A DNA stretch of 64,000 bases from Butyricicoccus sp. (lineage in GTDB: Bacteria; Bacillota; Clostridia; Oscillospirales; Butyricicoccaceae). Below the pieces are notes generated by a model. That model did not search any database and had not been told where the DNA came from. It saw only the letters and a list, made by a program, of their open reading frames with translations. Position numbers and translations under genes: made by a program. Location: NCBI GenBank assembly GCA_020025755.1, contig JAHHRO010000002.1, forward strand, positions 24,904 to 88,903, in the 5' to 3' direction. Below, in pieces: positions 1 to 6,372 of the stretch; the first letter of the stretch is position 1, and each line of letters starts with the position of its first letter.

Positions 1-1
1 C

Positions 2-220
2 GCTCCCCTGTGTGAGAAGATGATCACTCTGGGCAAGAAGAACACTCTGGCAACTCGCCGTCAGGCTATGGCTTTTGTAACCAAGGAAGAGGTTGTTGCA
101 AAGCTGTTCTCTGAGATCGCACCGAAGTACGCAGAGCGTAACGGTGGTTACACCCGTATCATCAAGACCGGTCCCCGTCGTGGTGACTGCGCTGAGATGG
201 CGATCATCGAGTTGGTATAA
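2..220 (+). CDS. rplQ: 50S ribosomal protein L17, 3' part (partial at window edge)
   Basis: This is the C-terminal part of ribosomal protein L17, a structural protein of the large subunit near the peptide exit. The reading frame is open from the first bases and an internal ATG at 20 is not the true start. The visible 72 residues include the family-typical middle ([17 protein letters not shown]) and the very conserved end ([23 protein letters not shown]). About 40-45 N-terminal residues lie outside the window. A strong terminator follows at 239-279, so rplQ is the last gene of its ribosomal-protein operon, as is usual in Firmicutes. Confidence 0.96.
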   Translation, partial: APLCEKMITLGKKNTLATRRQAMAFVTKEEVVAKLFSEIAPKYAERNGGYTRIIKTGPRRGDCAEMAIIELV

Positions 221-238
221 TTTAACTTGAATCAAAGT

Positions 239-279
239 CAGTTCACCTGAGGCGTGCTCCCAGGTGAACTGATTTTTTT
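239..279 (+). terminator. Rho-independent terminator after rplQ
   Basis: An 11-bp perfect stem (CAGTTCACCTG / CAGGTGAACTG) with an 11-nt loop is followed by eight T. It ends the rplQ operon. A second, slightly damaged copy of the same hairpin lies at 4666-4706. Confidence 0.93.
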
Positions 280-321
280 TATTTTCAGGGTGATTTTCGA
301 GCCAGTGCGGCAAGGTATCTC

Positions 322-366
322 TGTAAACAGTTTGTAGTTTACAATCCATTGGGATGGACTTATAAT
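322..366 (+). promoter_or_regulatory. Promoter with overlapping operator, copy 1
   Basis: The inverted repeat TGTAAAC-8 nt-GTTTACA (322-343) overlaps the -35 box TTTACA (338-343). After exactly 17 nt comes TATAAT (361-366). A protein bound to the palindrome would block sigma-A polymerase. Identical arrangements occur at 1141-1185 and 4747-4791. This copy should drive the secreted protein gene at 566, about 200 nt downstream. Confidence 0.8.
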
Positions 367-384
367 GACAATAGATATAAGTGA

Positions 385-490
385 CTGGTAGCACCGCTCA
401 ATGTATCTCGGCAGGCAATCCTTGTTGGGAAGGTCGATCCTATCTGTGGAGGATCTGATCTTTGTAAGCTGTATGATATACGGCTGTGTT
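385..490 (+). pseudogene. Remnant of an XRE-type regulator gene (HTH part)
   Basis: The bases from about 385 to 490 match the helix-turn-helix coding part of the intact regulator at 1347-1832. Shared stretches include AATGTATCTCGGCAGGCA, GTTGGGAA and GGTAAGCTGTATGAT-like segments (here TGTAAGCTGTATGATAT), in the same order. Small deletions and frame changes break the reading frame, and the rest of the gene is missing. It sits directly downstream of promoter copy 1, where the intact regulator sits downstream of copy 2, so it looks like the decayed regulator of a sibling cassette. Confidence 0.72.
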
Positions 491-565
491 ATCCAAGAGA
501 CTCAGTTAAGGGAAACTGGAACAATAATAGAAAATATGAGTTGATTGAAAGGGGAAATTTTGTAT

Positions 566-997
566 ATGAAGAAAAGAAATATCGCTTTATTCATTGTTCT
601 TGTGCTCACACTTTCCATAGGGATCTCGGTTCATGCAATTTCACTCAATGCAATCGACTATAATGCTCCTGTACCAAGAACAGTACTCTATGATAATGAT
701 AATGTTGGCGGCAATGCGTCCTATGATTCCACGGAGTTTACTGCCACGAAAGGCTCTGGTGACACCATCCGTGTTTGGTATGATAACAAGGAGAAATCAT
801 CTGTTACAGTCACGCTATATCAATATGGTTGGTTTGGTCACAAGAATGCTGTTCTCAAATTTGATGTTGATGGAAAAAGTGTAAACCAAGGCATATATGA
901 AGCGAGCAATGCAGATTCTGGTAAGTACGATATCAATATCACCGCGAGCAATGGCGATATTATCAATGGATATCTGAGAGCAAATCAAAGCAGCTGA
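566..997 (+). CDS. Small secreted protein, function unknown
   Basis: The 143-residue protein begins with a clear signal peptide (KKR, a hydrophobic run to about residue 22, then VHA before ISLN). The mature part is polar with alternating beta-strand-like segments and no recognised catalytic motif. The ATG at 566 is chosen because GAAAGGGGA lies about 10 nt upstream; the upstream TTG at 545 has no good ribosome binding site. The bases around its start (TTGATTGAAAGGGGAAATTTTG) closely match those before the gene at 1854, and both proteins end with a similar SGxY...NGY-like strand pattern. They are probably distant paralogues. Likely controlled by promoter copy 1. AT-rich compared with the flanking housekeeping genes. 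Confidence 0.75.
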   Translation: MKKRNIALFIVLVLTLSIGISVHAISLNAIDYNAPVPRTVLYDNDNVGGNASYDSTEFTATKGSGDTIRVWYDNKEKSSVTVTLYQYGWFGHKNAVLKFDVDGKSVNQGIYEASNADSGKYDINITASNGDIINGYLRANQSS

Positions 998-1019
998 TAG
1001 AAATGTGATTGTCAAATCA

Positions 1020-1050
1020 GTGCGGCATCCCTTTTATGAGGATGCCGCAC
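1020..1050 (+). terminator. Stem-loop after the secreted protein gene
   Basis: An 11-bp perfect stem GTGCGGCATCC / GGATGCCGCAC has a 9-nt loop but no T tract behind it. It may protect a 3' end or act together with the next hairpin. Confidence 0.55.
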
Positions 1051-1070
1051 GACCTTATATTCTCTATTCA

Positions 1071-1098
1071 AACCACCCGTCTTTTTGTGGGTGGTTTT
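1071..1098 (+). terminator. Rho-independent terminator
   Basis: The stem AACCACCC / GGGTGGTT is followed by TTGATTT. It is the likely end of the transcript carrying 566-997, just before promoter copy 2. Confidence 0.65.
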
Positions 1099-1109
1099 GA
1101 TTTGGGATT

Positions 1110-1190
1110 GATTTTTGGAGTCAGTGCGACAGGGTATCTCTGTAAACAGTTTGTAGTTTACAATCCATTGGGATGGACTTATAATGAGAA
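1110..1190 (+). repeat. Repeat block copy B (operator-promoter part only)
   Basis: From GATTTTTGGAG through the promoter -10 this matches 292-372 and the corresponding end of the block at 4661-4800. The terminator half of the block is absent; an unrelated terminator (1071-1098) occupies that place. Confidence 0.8.
1141..1185 (+). promoter_or_regulatory. Promoter with overlapping operator, copy 2 (drives the regulator itself)
   Basis: TGTAAAC (1141-1147) and GTTTACA (1156-1162) form the palindrome. The -35 TTTACA (1157-1162) and -10 TATAAT (1180-1185) are 17 bp apart. The next intact gene is the XRE-type regulator at 1347, which suggests autoregulation. Confidence 0.82.
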
Positions 1191-1346
1191 TAAGTATAGG
1201 TTATTGACAAAAATCAGATCGGTGTGCGATCTATGTATTTTCAAGAAAAATTAGAGAAAATAGGCAATGCAACCAATAATTGCGCACATGTAAACTGTTT
1301 GCGGTTGACGAAAGACAGTTATTTTCTTAAAATCAGAGGTGAAAGA

Positions 1347-1832
1347 ATGGAACTGAAAGACAAATTGGCATCGCTCCGAAAGAGCAAGGGACTTTCCCAA
1401 ATAGAGTTAGCAGACGCTTTAAATGTATCTCGGCAGGCAGTCTCCCGTTGGGAAGTCGGAGATTCCAACCCATCTATAGAGAATCTGATTGCCCTCGGTA
1501 AGCTGTATGATGTACCACTGGATGAACTGGTTTCTATGGGAGAGGTTCCGGAAAGTACAGTGCAAGCCTTGGAGAAAGATGGGAAAGAAGAAAAGGGGGG
1601 TGAGAAACAACAGGATATATACAAGGAGTACCATCATATTAGAAAGAGCATCGATCGTATTGGCGTAGGGATCATACTTATATTGATGGTTTTGGTTTCC
1701 TGTATCGTAATATATTTCGTTACAAACCGTGAGTTCTCAGCTATCCCGATTGAAAACCTAGATAGATATGTAATAGCACCAGAAGATATTGAAGAAGCGG
1801 AACTTGATGCGATAACAGACGATATTCCTTGA
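1347..1832 (+). CDS. Membrane-anchored XRE-family transcriptional regulator
   Basis: The protein has 161 residues. Residues 1-60 form a classical HTH_3 domain (LRKSKGLSQIELADALNVS, then recognition helix SRQAVSRWE at 29-37, and NPSIENLIALGKLYDVPLDEL). A charged linker (about 65-105) leads to one membrane helix (106-126) and a short acidic tail presumably outside the cell. ATG 1347 is preceded by AGAGGTGAAAG; the longer upstream frame has no ribosome binding site and untypical residues. Its promoter carries the palindrome also present at two other promoters here, so I infer it is the local repressor. The gene at 1854 follows after 21 nt, probably in the same operon. HTH-plus-membrane-helix proteins of this size are common in Clostridia, but their signal is not generally known. 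Confidence 0.88.
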   Translation: MELKDKLASLRKSKGLSQIELADALNVSRQAVSRWEVGDSNPSIENLIALGKLYDVPLDELVSMGEVPESTVQALEKDGKEEKGGEKQQDIYKEYHHIRKSIDRIGVGIILILMVLVSCIVIYFVTNREFSAIPIENLDRYVIAPEDIEEAELDAITDDIP

Positions 1833-1853
1833 TTGAGAGGAGAAATTTTGAGT

Positions 1854-2324
1854 ATGAAAAAGTTAATAATATTTTTAGTATGTATATTGATGTTGAATTT
1901 GGTAGGAATGCCACTAGCTATGGCTATGGATTATGCAACTGCTGAGGATATCAAAATAGAAGATACAGTAATAGATATTTCTGACTTGGCATATGAAAGA
2001 GTTGATTTGATAGAGAATGTACAAACTTCACCGTGTGGCACTGCATCTTTTGACTGGAGTATTTCTTCAGGTAAGATTAACAAAGATGTTGCTGGATTTC
2101 TAATGAGAAAAAACGAAACAATTACTATAGAAGCTACATTTACTCCCCAAGATGCAGATATTGATTTTGGATTGGTTACTCCAGATGGTTTTTTCTACGC
2201 TACAAGTGGAAAAGATGGAAAATTTAATCAAACAATCAGAGTGGATCAGAGTGGAGATTATTATTTAGCAATTAGAAATAATTCAGACAAAACAGTTAAC
2301 GCAATGGGATATGTTTATTACTAA
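1854..2324 (+). CDS. Small secreted protein, possible beta-sandwich domain
   Basis: The 156-residue protein has a signal peptide (KK, hydrophobic to about residue 22, AMAMDY). The mature part contains a segment around 95-156 (ETITIEATF, ADIDFGLVTPDGFF, SGDYYLAIRNNS) that resembles the jelly-roll of bacterial pre-peptidase C-terminal (PPC-like) domains; this is a pattern impression only. ATG 1854 is chosen over TTG 1833 because GAGAGGAGA precedes it at good spacing. It lies 21 nt after the XRE-type regulator and is probably co-transcribed with it. Probable distant paralogue of the gene at 566. Confidence 0.75.
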   Translation: MKKLIIFLVCILMLNLVGMPLAMAMDYATAEDIKIEDTVIDISDLAYERVDLIENVQTSPCGTASFDWSISSGKINKDVAGFLMRKNETITIEATFTPQDADIDFGLVTPDGFFYATSGKDGKFNQTIRVDQSGDYYLAIRNNSDKTVNAMGYVYY

Positions 2325-2346
2325 ATAAAGTGTAGTCAAATTAAGA
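2322..2346 (+). repeat. Short segment shared with the end of the decayed regulator at 4912-4936
   Basis: AAATAAAGTGTAGTCAAATT followed by AAGAA here matches AAATAAAGTGCAGTCAAATT and CAGAA at 4912-4936. At the second site these bases encode the last residues of a regulator remnant. Here they follow a stop codon and lead into an AAGGAGGT sequence without a usable start codon, so they look like a scar of cassette rearrangement. Confidence 0.55.
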
Positions 2347-2436
2347 ACAAGGAAGGAGGTGTATTAGGCATTTATAAAGTTCCAAAGGCTATATCTTATA
2401 AAAAATACTATCTGATTTAAAGGAGAGAAAGATGTT

Positions 2437-3222
2437 ATGAAAAAGATTCTAACTTCAGTGATTGTATGTTCGTTGTTTGTAGGGATGGCGACAACAGTTT
2501 CAGCCACAAATGATACTGGTATGTCGAACTCTGAATATCAGGCGGAATATCAGGCAGAGCTGAAGCAAGCAGAATATTATGCATATATGGATCTGGATAC
2601 AGCACCAGAATCTCTAAAACATGATATCTTAGAAGCACGCAATAAAATTATTTTTAGTAGTAACGGATGGACGCAAGATGGCGTCAAAGGATATGTCTGC
2701 AACATGAAAACTGGTGAAATTGTAGAACAATTACCTCAATTTTCTGAATTGTTTCCTGGCTGGGATATGCCTCAATTAACTACAGGCTCCTTGGATGAAC
2801 AATCGCAAATGACAGTTATAACTAAAGAAATAGATGAATCTATAAAAACTGAGGAAATAAATTCATTTTCTTCACGAAAAACTCATGAAGATACATATAA
2901 GAATATTTATTTAAGGCACCCATCTTCAAGTACATCAACAACTCCATTTGCAACTTTTCAACATACTGGAAGCTTCGTAAAAGCAGCAGCTACTTTATTG
3001 ACTGCAAGTGAAACCGTGAATATTGGGATCAGTAATGAAGATACGGGTAAAAGCTTAGCTTACAAAACATATTTAGATCCGTATTATGCAGTGTACGTAG
3101 AAACATTTGGATCACCTTGTGAAATTGGTATTCGAGCAAGTACATATAGCAATCCAGGTTATTCTGATATTACAGTTCAATATGATACCATGCAAGAGGC
3201 ATATGATGTAAGTCAAAAATAA
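2437..3222 (+). CDS. Secreted protein of unknown function
   Basis: The 261-residue protein starts with a signal peptide (KKILTSVIVCSLFVGMATTVSA, cleavage before TND). The mature region begins with a Glu/Gln/Ala-rich helix-like stretch (25-65), a middle part ending in SFSSRKTHEDTY, and a C-terminal region (about 160-260) with beta-strand character. No enzyme motif is recognised. ATG 2437 follows AAAGGAGAG at about 9 nt; the ATG at 2432 is out of frame. A short open segment in another frame follows directly (3212-3454). AT-rich like its neighbours. Confidence 0.72.
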   Translation: MKKILTSVIVCSLFVGMATTVSATNDTGMSNSEYQAEYQAELKQAEYYAYMDLDTAPESLKHDILEARNKIIFSSNGWTQDGVKGYVCNMKTGEIVEQLPQFSELFPGWDMPQLTTGSLDEQSQMTVITKEIDESIKTEEINSFSSRKTHEDTYKNIYLRHPSSSTSTTPFATFQHTGSFVKAAATLLTASETVNIGISNEDTGKSLAYKTYLDPYYAVYVETFGSPCEIGIRASTYSNPGYSDITVQYDTMQEAYDVSQK

Positions 3223-3454
3223 TATAATTGCGAAGTTTGATGCTTTGCCTGTATACTATTATGAACAGGCTTATGTTGCTAAAGAAGGTGCAGTTGCACA
3301 ATATAATCAGTATGGAAATTTGATTCGTGTACGCGGTAATTGCGATTATTACACGACGCTTGATCAATATGAGGTAGATGGCTCTTTGCCAAGCGGAAAA
3401 TATGTAGGAACTTATTTTACTTTTTCACAAATAACAGAGGATTTTGATAACTGA
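3212..3454 (+). pseudogene. Orphan C-terminal-like reading frame, probable gene remnant
   Basis: A frame open from 3212 to 3454 encodes about 80 residues (VKNNIIAKFDALPVYYYEQA at its start, ending TYFTFSQITEDFDN). It has no ATG and no ribosome binding site; the best start is TTG 3245. It follows the stop of the gene at 2437 within about 10 nt but in another frame, with a stop just upstream in its own frame. It could be the broken C-terminal part of a secreted protein, a weakly translated small protein, or a frameshifted extension of its neighbour. Confidence 0.4.
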
Positions 3455-3473
3455 GAAATCAGAATCCATTTGA

Positions 3474-3496
3474 AGGGGATATACACAATATCCCCT
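3474..3496 (+). terminator. Stem-loop between secreted-protein genes
   Basis: A 9-bp stem AGGGGATAT / ATATCCCCT with loop ACACA is followed by CTCATTCTTT. It is a weak terminator or attenuator immediately before the ribosome binding site (TTGGAGGA) of the lipoprotein gene at 3519. Confidence 0.5.
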
Positions 3497-3518
3497 CTCA
3501 TTCTTTGGAGGATTTTTC

Positions 3519-4553
3519 ATGAAACATAACGCACTTCTTTGTATCAGTATTGCCTCGATCACTATTTCATCACTTCTTATATTCTCTGGCTGCAATGATC
3601 CTTCACAGCCTGTAACTGAACAAAAATACGACAGTTATCTCAGCTTTGCGACTACAGAAGAAAGTCCGATGACAGATTCTTACCTTGCGGAAGGGATCGT
3701 TCATAAGGTCGATTTGAAAAGCAAAGAATCTTCAGAGATATTTCAGTATCATCACACAGCAATGTATCCTCTGGGCGTTTATGATGAACAAACAAATAGT
3801 GTTTATTATTCAAAGGAAGTTTCTGGAAATTCCATAGAGGAAAAGGGTTTGAATGACCAAATCTTTGTACATGATCTCACAGCAAACACGGATACGATGC
3901 TGACAGACGATCTGATTGCTGTAAATGATATCATTCCCATAGATGAAAATACAGTGTTCTTTCTGGGGGCAAGGAGAGATGGCTTGCTTGTGTTGGGAAA
4001 ACTCGATCCCAAAACAAAAGAGGTTCAATATTGGAAAGAACCCACGCCCCTGACAACAAGAGAGATTTGTGTTGACCGTGAGCAGAGACGTGTCTATGCT
4101 GCTGTGTTTGATGATGAGGCGGAATATCAGTCCATGCGCACGGATGGCCCTGATCCAGATTATACCCTCTATTCCTATGACTATGATCTTGCAGATCGAC
4201 GCGAGATCCTGCGGCAGGAGAAGGGGCGTATTTCCGGACTGTGTGCCAGAGATGGGAAGCTCTTTCTCAAATATGATTCTTCCAACAAACTGATCGATGC
4301 ACAGACGAAGGAAGTTTTATTTGAGTCAGAGAAAGATATTTCAAAGGAACGCTGCTTTTCAGAAGACGGCAAGGGGATCTATTGCTTCTTGTGGGAGGAA
4401 GATGCGTCTGGTGCAGAGACCACAGGAAACGATACAGGGATCTACTATTTCGACTTTGAAACACAGGCGTATACACCCGTGTTTATAAAAGAAGGTGTGG
4501 ACTGGCCCTTGCAGCCAAACTTCCAGCTGATTCCAGCTGGTGTGAAGTCATAA
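3519..4553 (+). CDS. Lipoprotein with beta-propeller-like repeats
   Basis: The 344-residue protein has a lipoprotein signal: KHN, a hydrophobic run and lipobox IFSGC with the Cys near residue 25. It should be anchored outside the membrane by a lipid. The rest shows repeated short beta-blade patterns (for example YDEQTNSVYYSKE, IDENTVFFLGARRDGLLVLGKLDPKT, REQRRVYAAVFDDE, YDYDLADRREIL, EDGKGIYCFLWEED) like TolB/DUF5050-type propellers, with Asp-rich turns. A ligand cannot be named. ATG 3519 has TTGGAGGA at 3506-3513. Less AT-rich than the genes just upstream. Confidence 0.72.
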   Translation: MKHNALLCISIASITISSLLIFSGCNDPSQPVTEQKYDSYLSFATTEESPMTDSYLAEGIVHKVDLKSKESSEIFQYHHTAMYPLGVYDEQTNSVYYSKEVSGNSIEEKGLNDQIFVHDLTANTDTMLTDDLIAVNDIIPIDENTVFFLGARRDGLLVLGKLDPKTKEVQYWKEPTPLTTREICVDREQRRVYAAVFDDEAEYQSMRTDGPDPDYTLYSYDYDLADRREILRQEKGRISGLCARDGKLFLKYDSSNKLIDAQTKEVLFESEKDISKERCFSEDGKGIYCFLWEEDASGAETTGNDTGIYYFDFETQAYTPVFIKEGVDWPLQPNFQLIPAGVKS

Positions 4554-4665
4554 TTCAAAAAATGCATTTTCAAACAGATTGAAAAGGATTTTCGAGCAAT
4601 GATATCTGAAATCCTCCATTCGGAGTTGAACCCCTTTGGTGGATCTTGAAGAGGTTTTGTAAAGT

Positions 4666-4706
4666 CAGTTCACCTGAGGCGTGTTCCCAGATGAACTGAT
4701 TTTTTA
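4666..4706 (+). terminator. Duplicated rplQ-type terminator
   Basis: The stem CAGTTCACCTG / CAGATGAACTG (one mismatch against the copy at 239-279) is followed by TTTTTTATTTT. It probably still terminates transcription coming from the lipoprotein gene. Confidence 0.75.
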
Positions 4707-4746
4707 TTTTCAGGGTGCTTCTGGAGCCGGAGTAATAAGGTATCCC

Positions 4747-4791
4747 TGTAAACGGTTTGTAGTTTACAATCCATTGCGATGGACTTATAAT
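4747..4791 (+). promoter_or_regulatory. Promoter with overlapping operator, copy 3
   Basis: TGTAAAC (4747-4753) and GTTTACA (4762-4768) have an 8-nt spacer. The -35 TTTACA and -10 TATAAT (4786-4791) are again 17 bp apart. The next intact gene is the secreted HEAT-like protein at 4957. Confidence 0.8.
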
Positions 4792-4797
4792 GAGAAG

Positions 4798-4940
4798 GAA
4801 GGTGAGAAACAACAGGATATCTATAAGGAGCAGTATCATATTAAAAAGTATTTGCTCATACGGGTGCGGTGCTCATGCTTATCTTGGTGGTTATCATTTC
4901 CTGTATTGCTATAAATAAAGTGCAGTCAAATTCAGAATAA
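4798..4940 (+). pseudogene. Remnant of an XRE-type regulator gene (linker and membrane-helix part)
   Basis: GGTGAGAAACAACAGGATAT and the following bases match the linker of the intact regulator (1599 onward). After a frame change, the frame ending at TAA 4938-4940 encodes GAVLMLILVVIISCIAINK, a membrane helix equivalent to GVGIILILMVLVSCIVIYF of the intact protein. The helix-turn-helix part is missing. It lies directly behind promoter copy 3, so this is the eroded regulator of a third cassette, complementary to the remnant at 385-490, which kept only the DNA-binding part. Confidence 0.75.
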
Positions 4941-4956
4941 AGAGAAAGGTGGTAGT

Positions 4957-5703
4957 ATGCGTATATCTGTATTGGTTAAAAAGTTTTTATACTCATTTAG
5001 CTGTTTTTTCCTCCTGATCGTATGTTTTGCTTGCTTTTCTCCAACTGTAGTTTCAGCAGCGTCTGGATCTGTTAATCCTGCGGAGGTACATGATCAAGAT
5101 GTCGATGAGATCTATGATGCCTTTATGAATCAATCTAAGGAAGAATTTTTAGATAATTTGTTAAACTTAAGTAAGAATTCTTCTGATTATGAATCAATGT
5201 TAGGTGTAGGTTATGCCTTGCTAAAGCGTACAGATTTTACACATGAAGACTATCTCGCGCTTATCAGCGATCCCAATAATTCCGTTCATTTGCGTTATGT
5301 TGCAATCGAGTGTTATGCAAAAAAAATTCCAGATTCCGGAGTGGATAATGTAATTATTGATTTGATATCGGATTCCAGCGTTGATCCGTCTTTGCGTGTG
5401 ATTGCAATTGCGTTGCTTCATAATAACTTTGACGTTCAAAATGAAGCACATGTTTCTGCGCTTTTATGCGCATCAGACAGTGAACATGATGAGGTAGCTT
5501 ATAACGCAATTAAAGCATTAGAGCGCATATATCCTGAATGTGCGATCGCAATTGCACAAGATATTTATAATAATTTGGAAAATGAGTCATCTGCACGTAT
5601 CGATATTGCCTCTAAAGTTTTAGCACGGCATTATTCTGCTTATCCGTTAAATCGTATCAATCTGGATAAACTTGGTCGTTTGATAAAAAAATTATACCAT
5701 TGA
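4957..5703 (+). CDS. Secreted HEAT-repeat-like protein
   Basis: The 248-residue protein has a signal peptide (RISVLVKK, a hydrophobic run to about residue 33, VVSAASG). Residues about 50-245 are all-helical with repeated pairs in the HEAT/armadillo style (SVHLRYVAIECYAKK, SVDPSLRVIAIALLHNN, HDEVAYNAIKALERIYPE, SSARIDIASKVLARHYSA). HEAT arrays normally bind proteins, so a secreted scaffold or inhibitor role is possible, but nothing identifies a partner. ATG 4957 follows GAAAGGTGGT. It is expected to be driven by promoter copy 3 and therefore to belong to the regulon of the regulator at 1347. Confidence 0.75.
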   Translation: MRISVLVKKFLYSFSCFFLLIVCFACFSPTVVSAASGSVNPAEVHDQDVDEIYDAFMNQSKEEFLDNLLNLSKNSSDYESMLGVGYALLKRTDFTHEDYLALISDPNNSVHLRYVAIECYAKKIPDSGVDNVIIDLISDSSVDPSLRVIAIALLHNNFDVQNEAHVSALLCASDSEHDEVAYNAIKALERIYPECAIAIAQDIYNNLENESSARIDIASKVLARHYSAYPLNRINLDKLGRLIKKLYH

Positions 5704-5838
5704 TAATGATGAAATTAGAAGGGTCATTCCTCAAGCACTTGCACTCTTGCTCTCTTTCCAAACAATTATACCGAGCATCATAATCTAGAAGACTTACTTT
5801 AGATCGTGAAATAATGGATTCAAAAGGAGCACAAAACA

Positions 5839-6186
5839 ATGGAAACCAACCCCATCCGCGCATTTGCGGAAATGTGGACACATATTTTTGATTTTTCCGG
5901 ACGCACCAGACGCGCTTCCTTTTGGGGTGCTGTGGTCATAAACTTTTTGGTCTCTGTGGCTTTGGACTTTTTCCCCTATGCAAGCGTAATCTATACGGTG
6001 GTGAGTTTGCTTCCGGGGATCGCAATGTTTGTGCGCCGTCTGCATGACATCAACTGGTCGGGCTGGTGGCTGGTTGTTGCCCTCATTCCGTTCGGCGGTA
6101 TTTTTGTGTTTGTCCTGTTCCTGATGGACAGCACGGGTGCCAATCGCTTTGGAGACAGTCCGAAATACGGCAAGGTTCCTTTTTAA
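5839..6186 (+). CDS. DUF805 family small membrane protein
   Basis: The 115-residue protein matches the DUF805 pattern: an N-terminal WTHIFDFSGRTRRASFWGA segment with the conserved aromatic/Arg residues, hydrophobic helices at about 30-45, 46-65 and 70-95, the RRLHDINWSGWW motif, and a C-terminal GANRFGDSPK box. These proteins are small inner-membrane proteins of unknown role. ATG 5839 has AAAAGGAG upstream at about 9 nt. Base composition is back to that of the housekeeping genes, so it marks the right side of the accessory stretch. No clear terminator was seen between 5703 and 5839. Confidence 0.85.
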   Translation: METNPIRAFAEMWTHIFDFSGRTRRASFWGAVVINFLVSVALDFFPYASVIYTVVSLLPGIAMFVRRLHDINWSGWWLVVALIPFGGIFVFVLFLMDSTGANRFGDSPKYGKVPF

Positions 6187-6261
6187 CATGCATTTTTTTC
6201 GTTATATCTGGCAGAATGGTTTGAAAATTACGGAAAGAATATAAAAAATTTCTCAGATGGC

Positions 6262-6290
6262 TTGCATCAGGGCATAAAAGATGGTATACT
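6262..6290 (+). promoter_or_regulatory. Sigma-A promoter of the rimP-nusA-infB operon
   Basis: TTGCAT (6262-6267), a 17-nt spacer and TATACT (6285-6290) form a good housekeeping promoter about 80 nt upstream of rimP. Confidence 0.8.
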
Positions 6291-6319
6291 AGGAACAGTA
6301 AAGTATGATGTGATTTTGG

Positions 6320-6339
6320 AGAGTGGGGCGACCCACTCT
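6320..6339 (+). promoter_or_regulatory. Leader hairpin upstream of rimP
   Basis: An 8-bp stem AGAGTGGG / CCCACTCT is closed by a GCGA (GNRA-type) tetraloop and followed by TTCTTATT. It lies in the 5' leader of the operon. It could be a transcription-pausing or attenuation element, possibly linked to NusA autoregulation (inference). Confidence 0.6.
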
Positions 6340-6372
6340 TTCTTATTGCTTGCTGGAAATAAGGAGGTAAGG

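Larger units (their letters stand above)
234..366 (+). repeat. Repeat block copy A: terminator plus operator-promoter (about 132 bp)
   Basis: This block runs from the rplQ terminator through a palindromic operator and promoter. It matches 4661-4791 over its whole length with few changes and almost the same length (133 versus 131 bp). Its second half also matches 1110-1185. The shared order of terminator, ATTTTCAGGGTG spacer, operator and TATAAT shows duplication rather than independent origin. Confidence 0.85.
4661..4791 (+). repeat. Repeat block copy C: terminator plus operator-promoter
   Basis: This matches 234-366 from AAAGTCAGTTCACCTGAGGC through the promoter -10 box TATAAT, with scattered substitutions. 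It carries a copy of the rplQ terminator although no ribosomal gene is next to it, so the duplicated unit included the 3' flank of rplQ. Confidence 0.85.
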
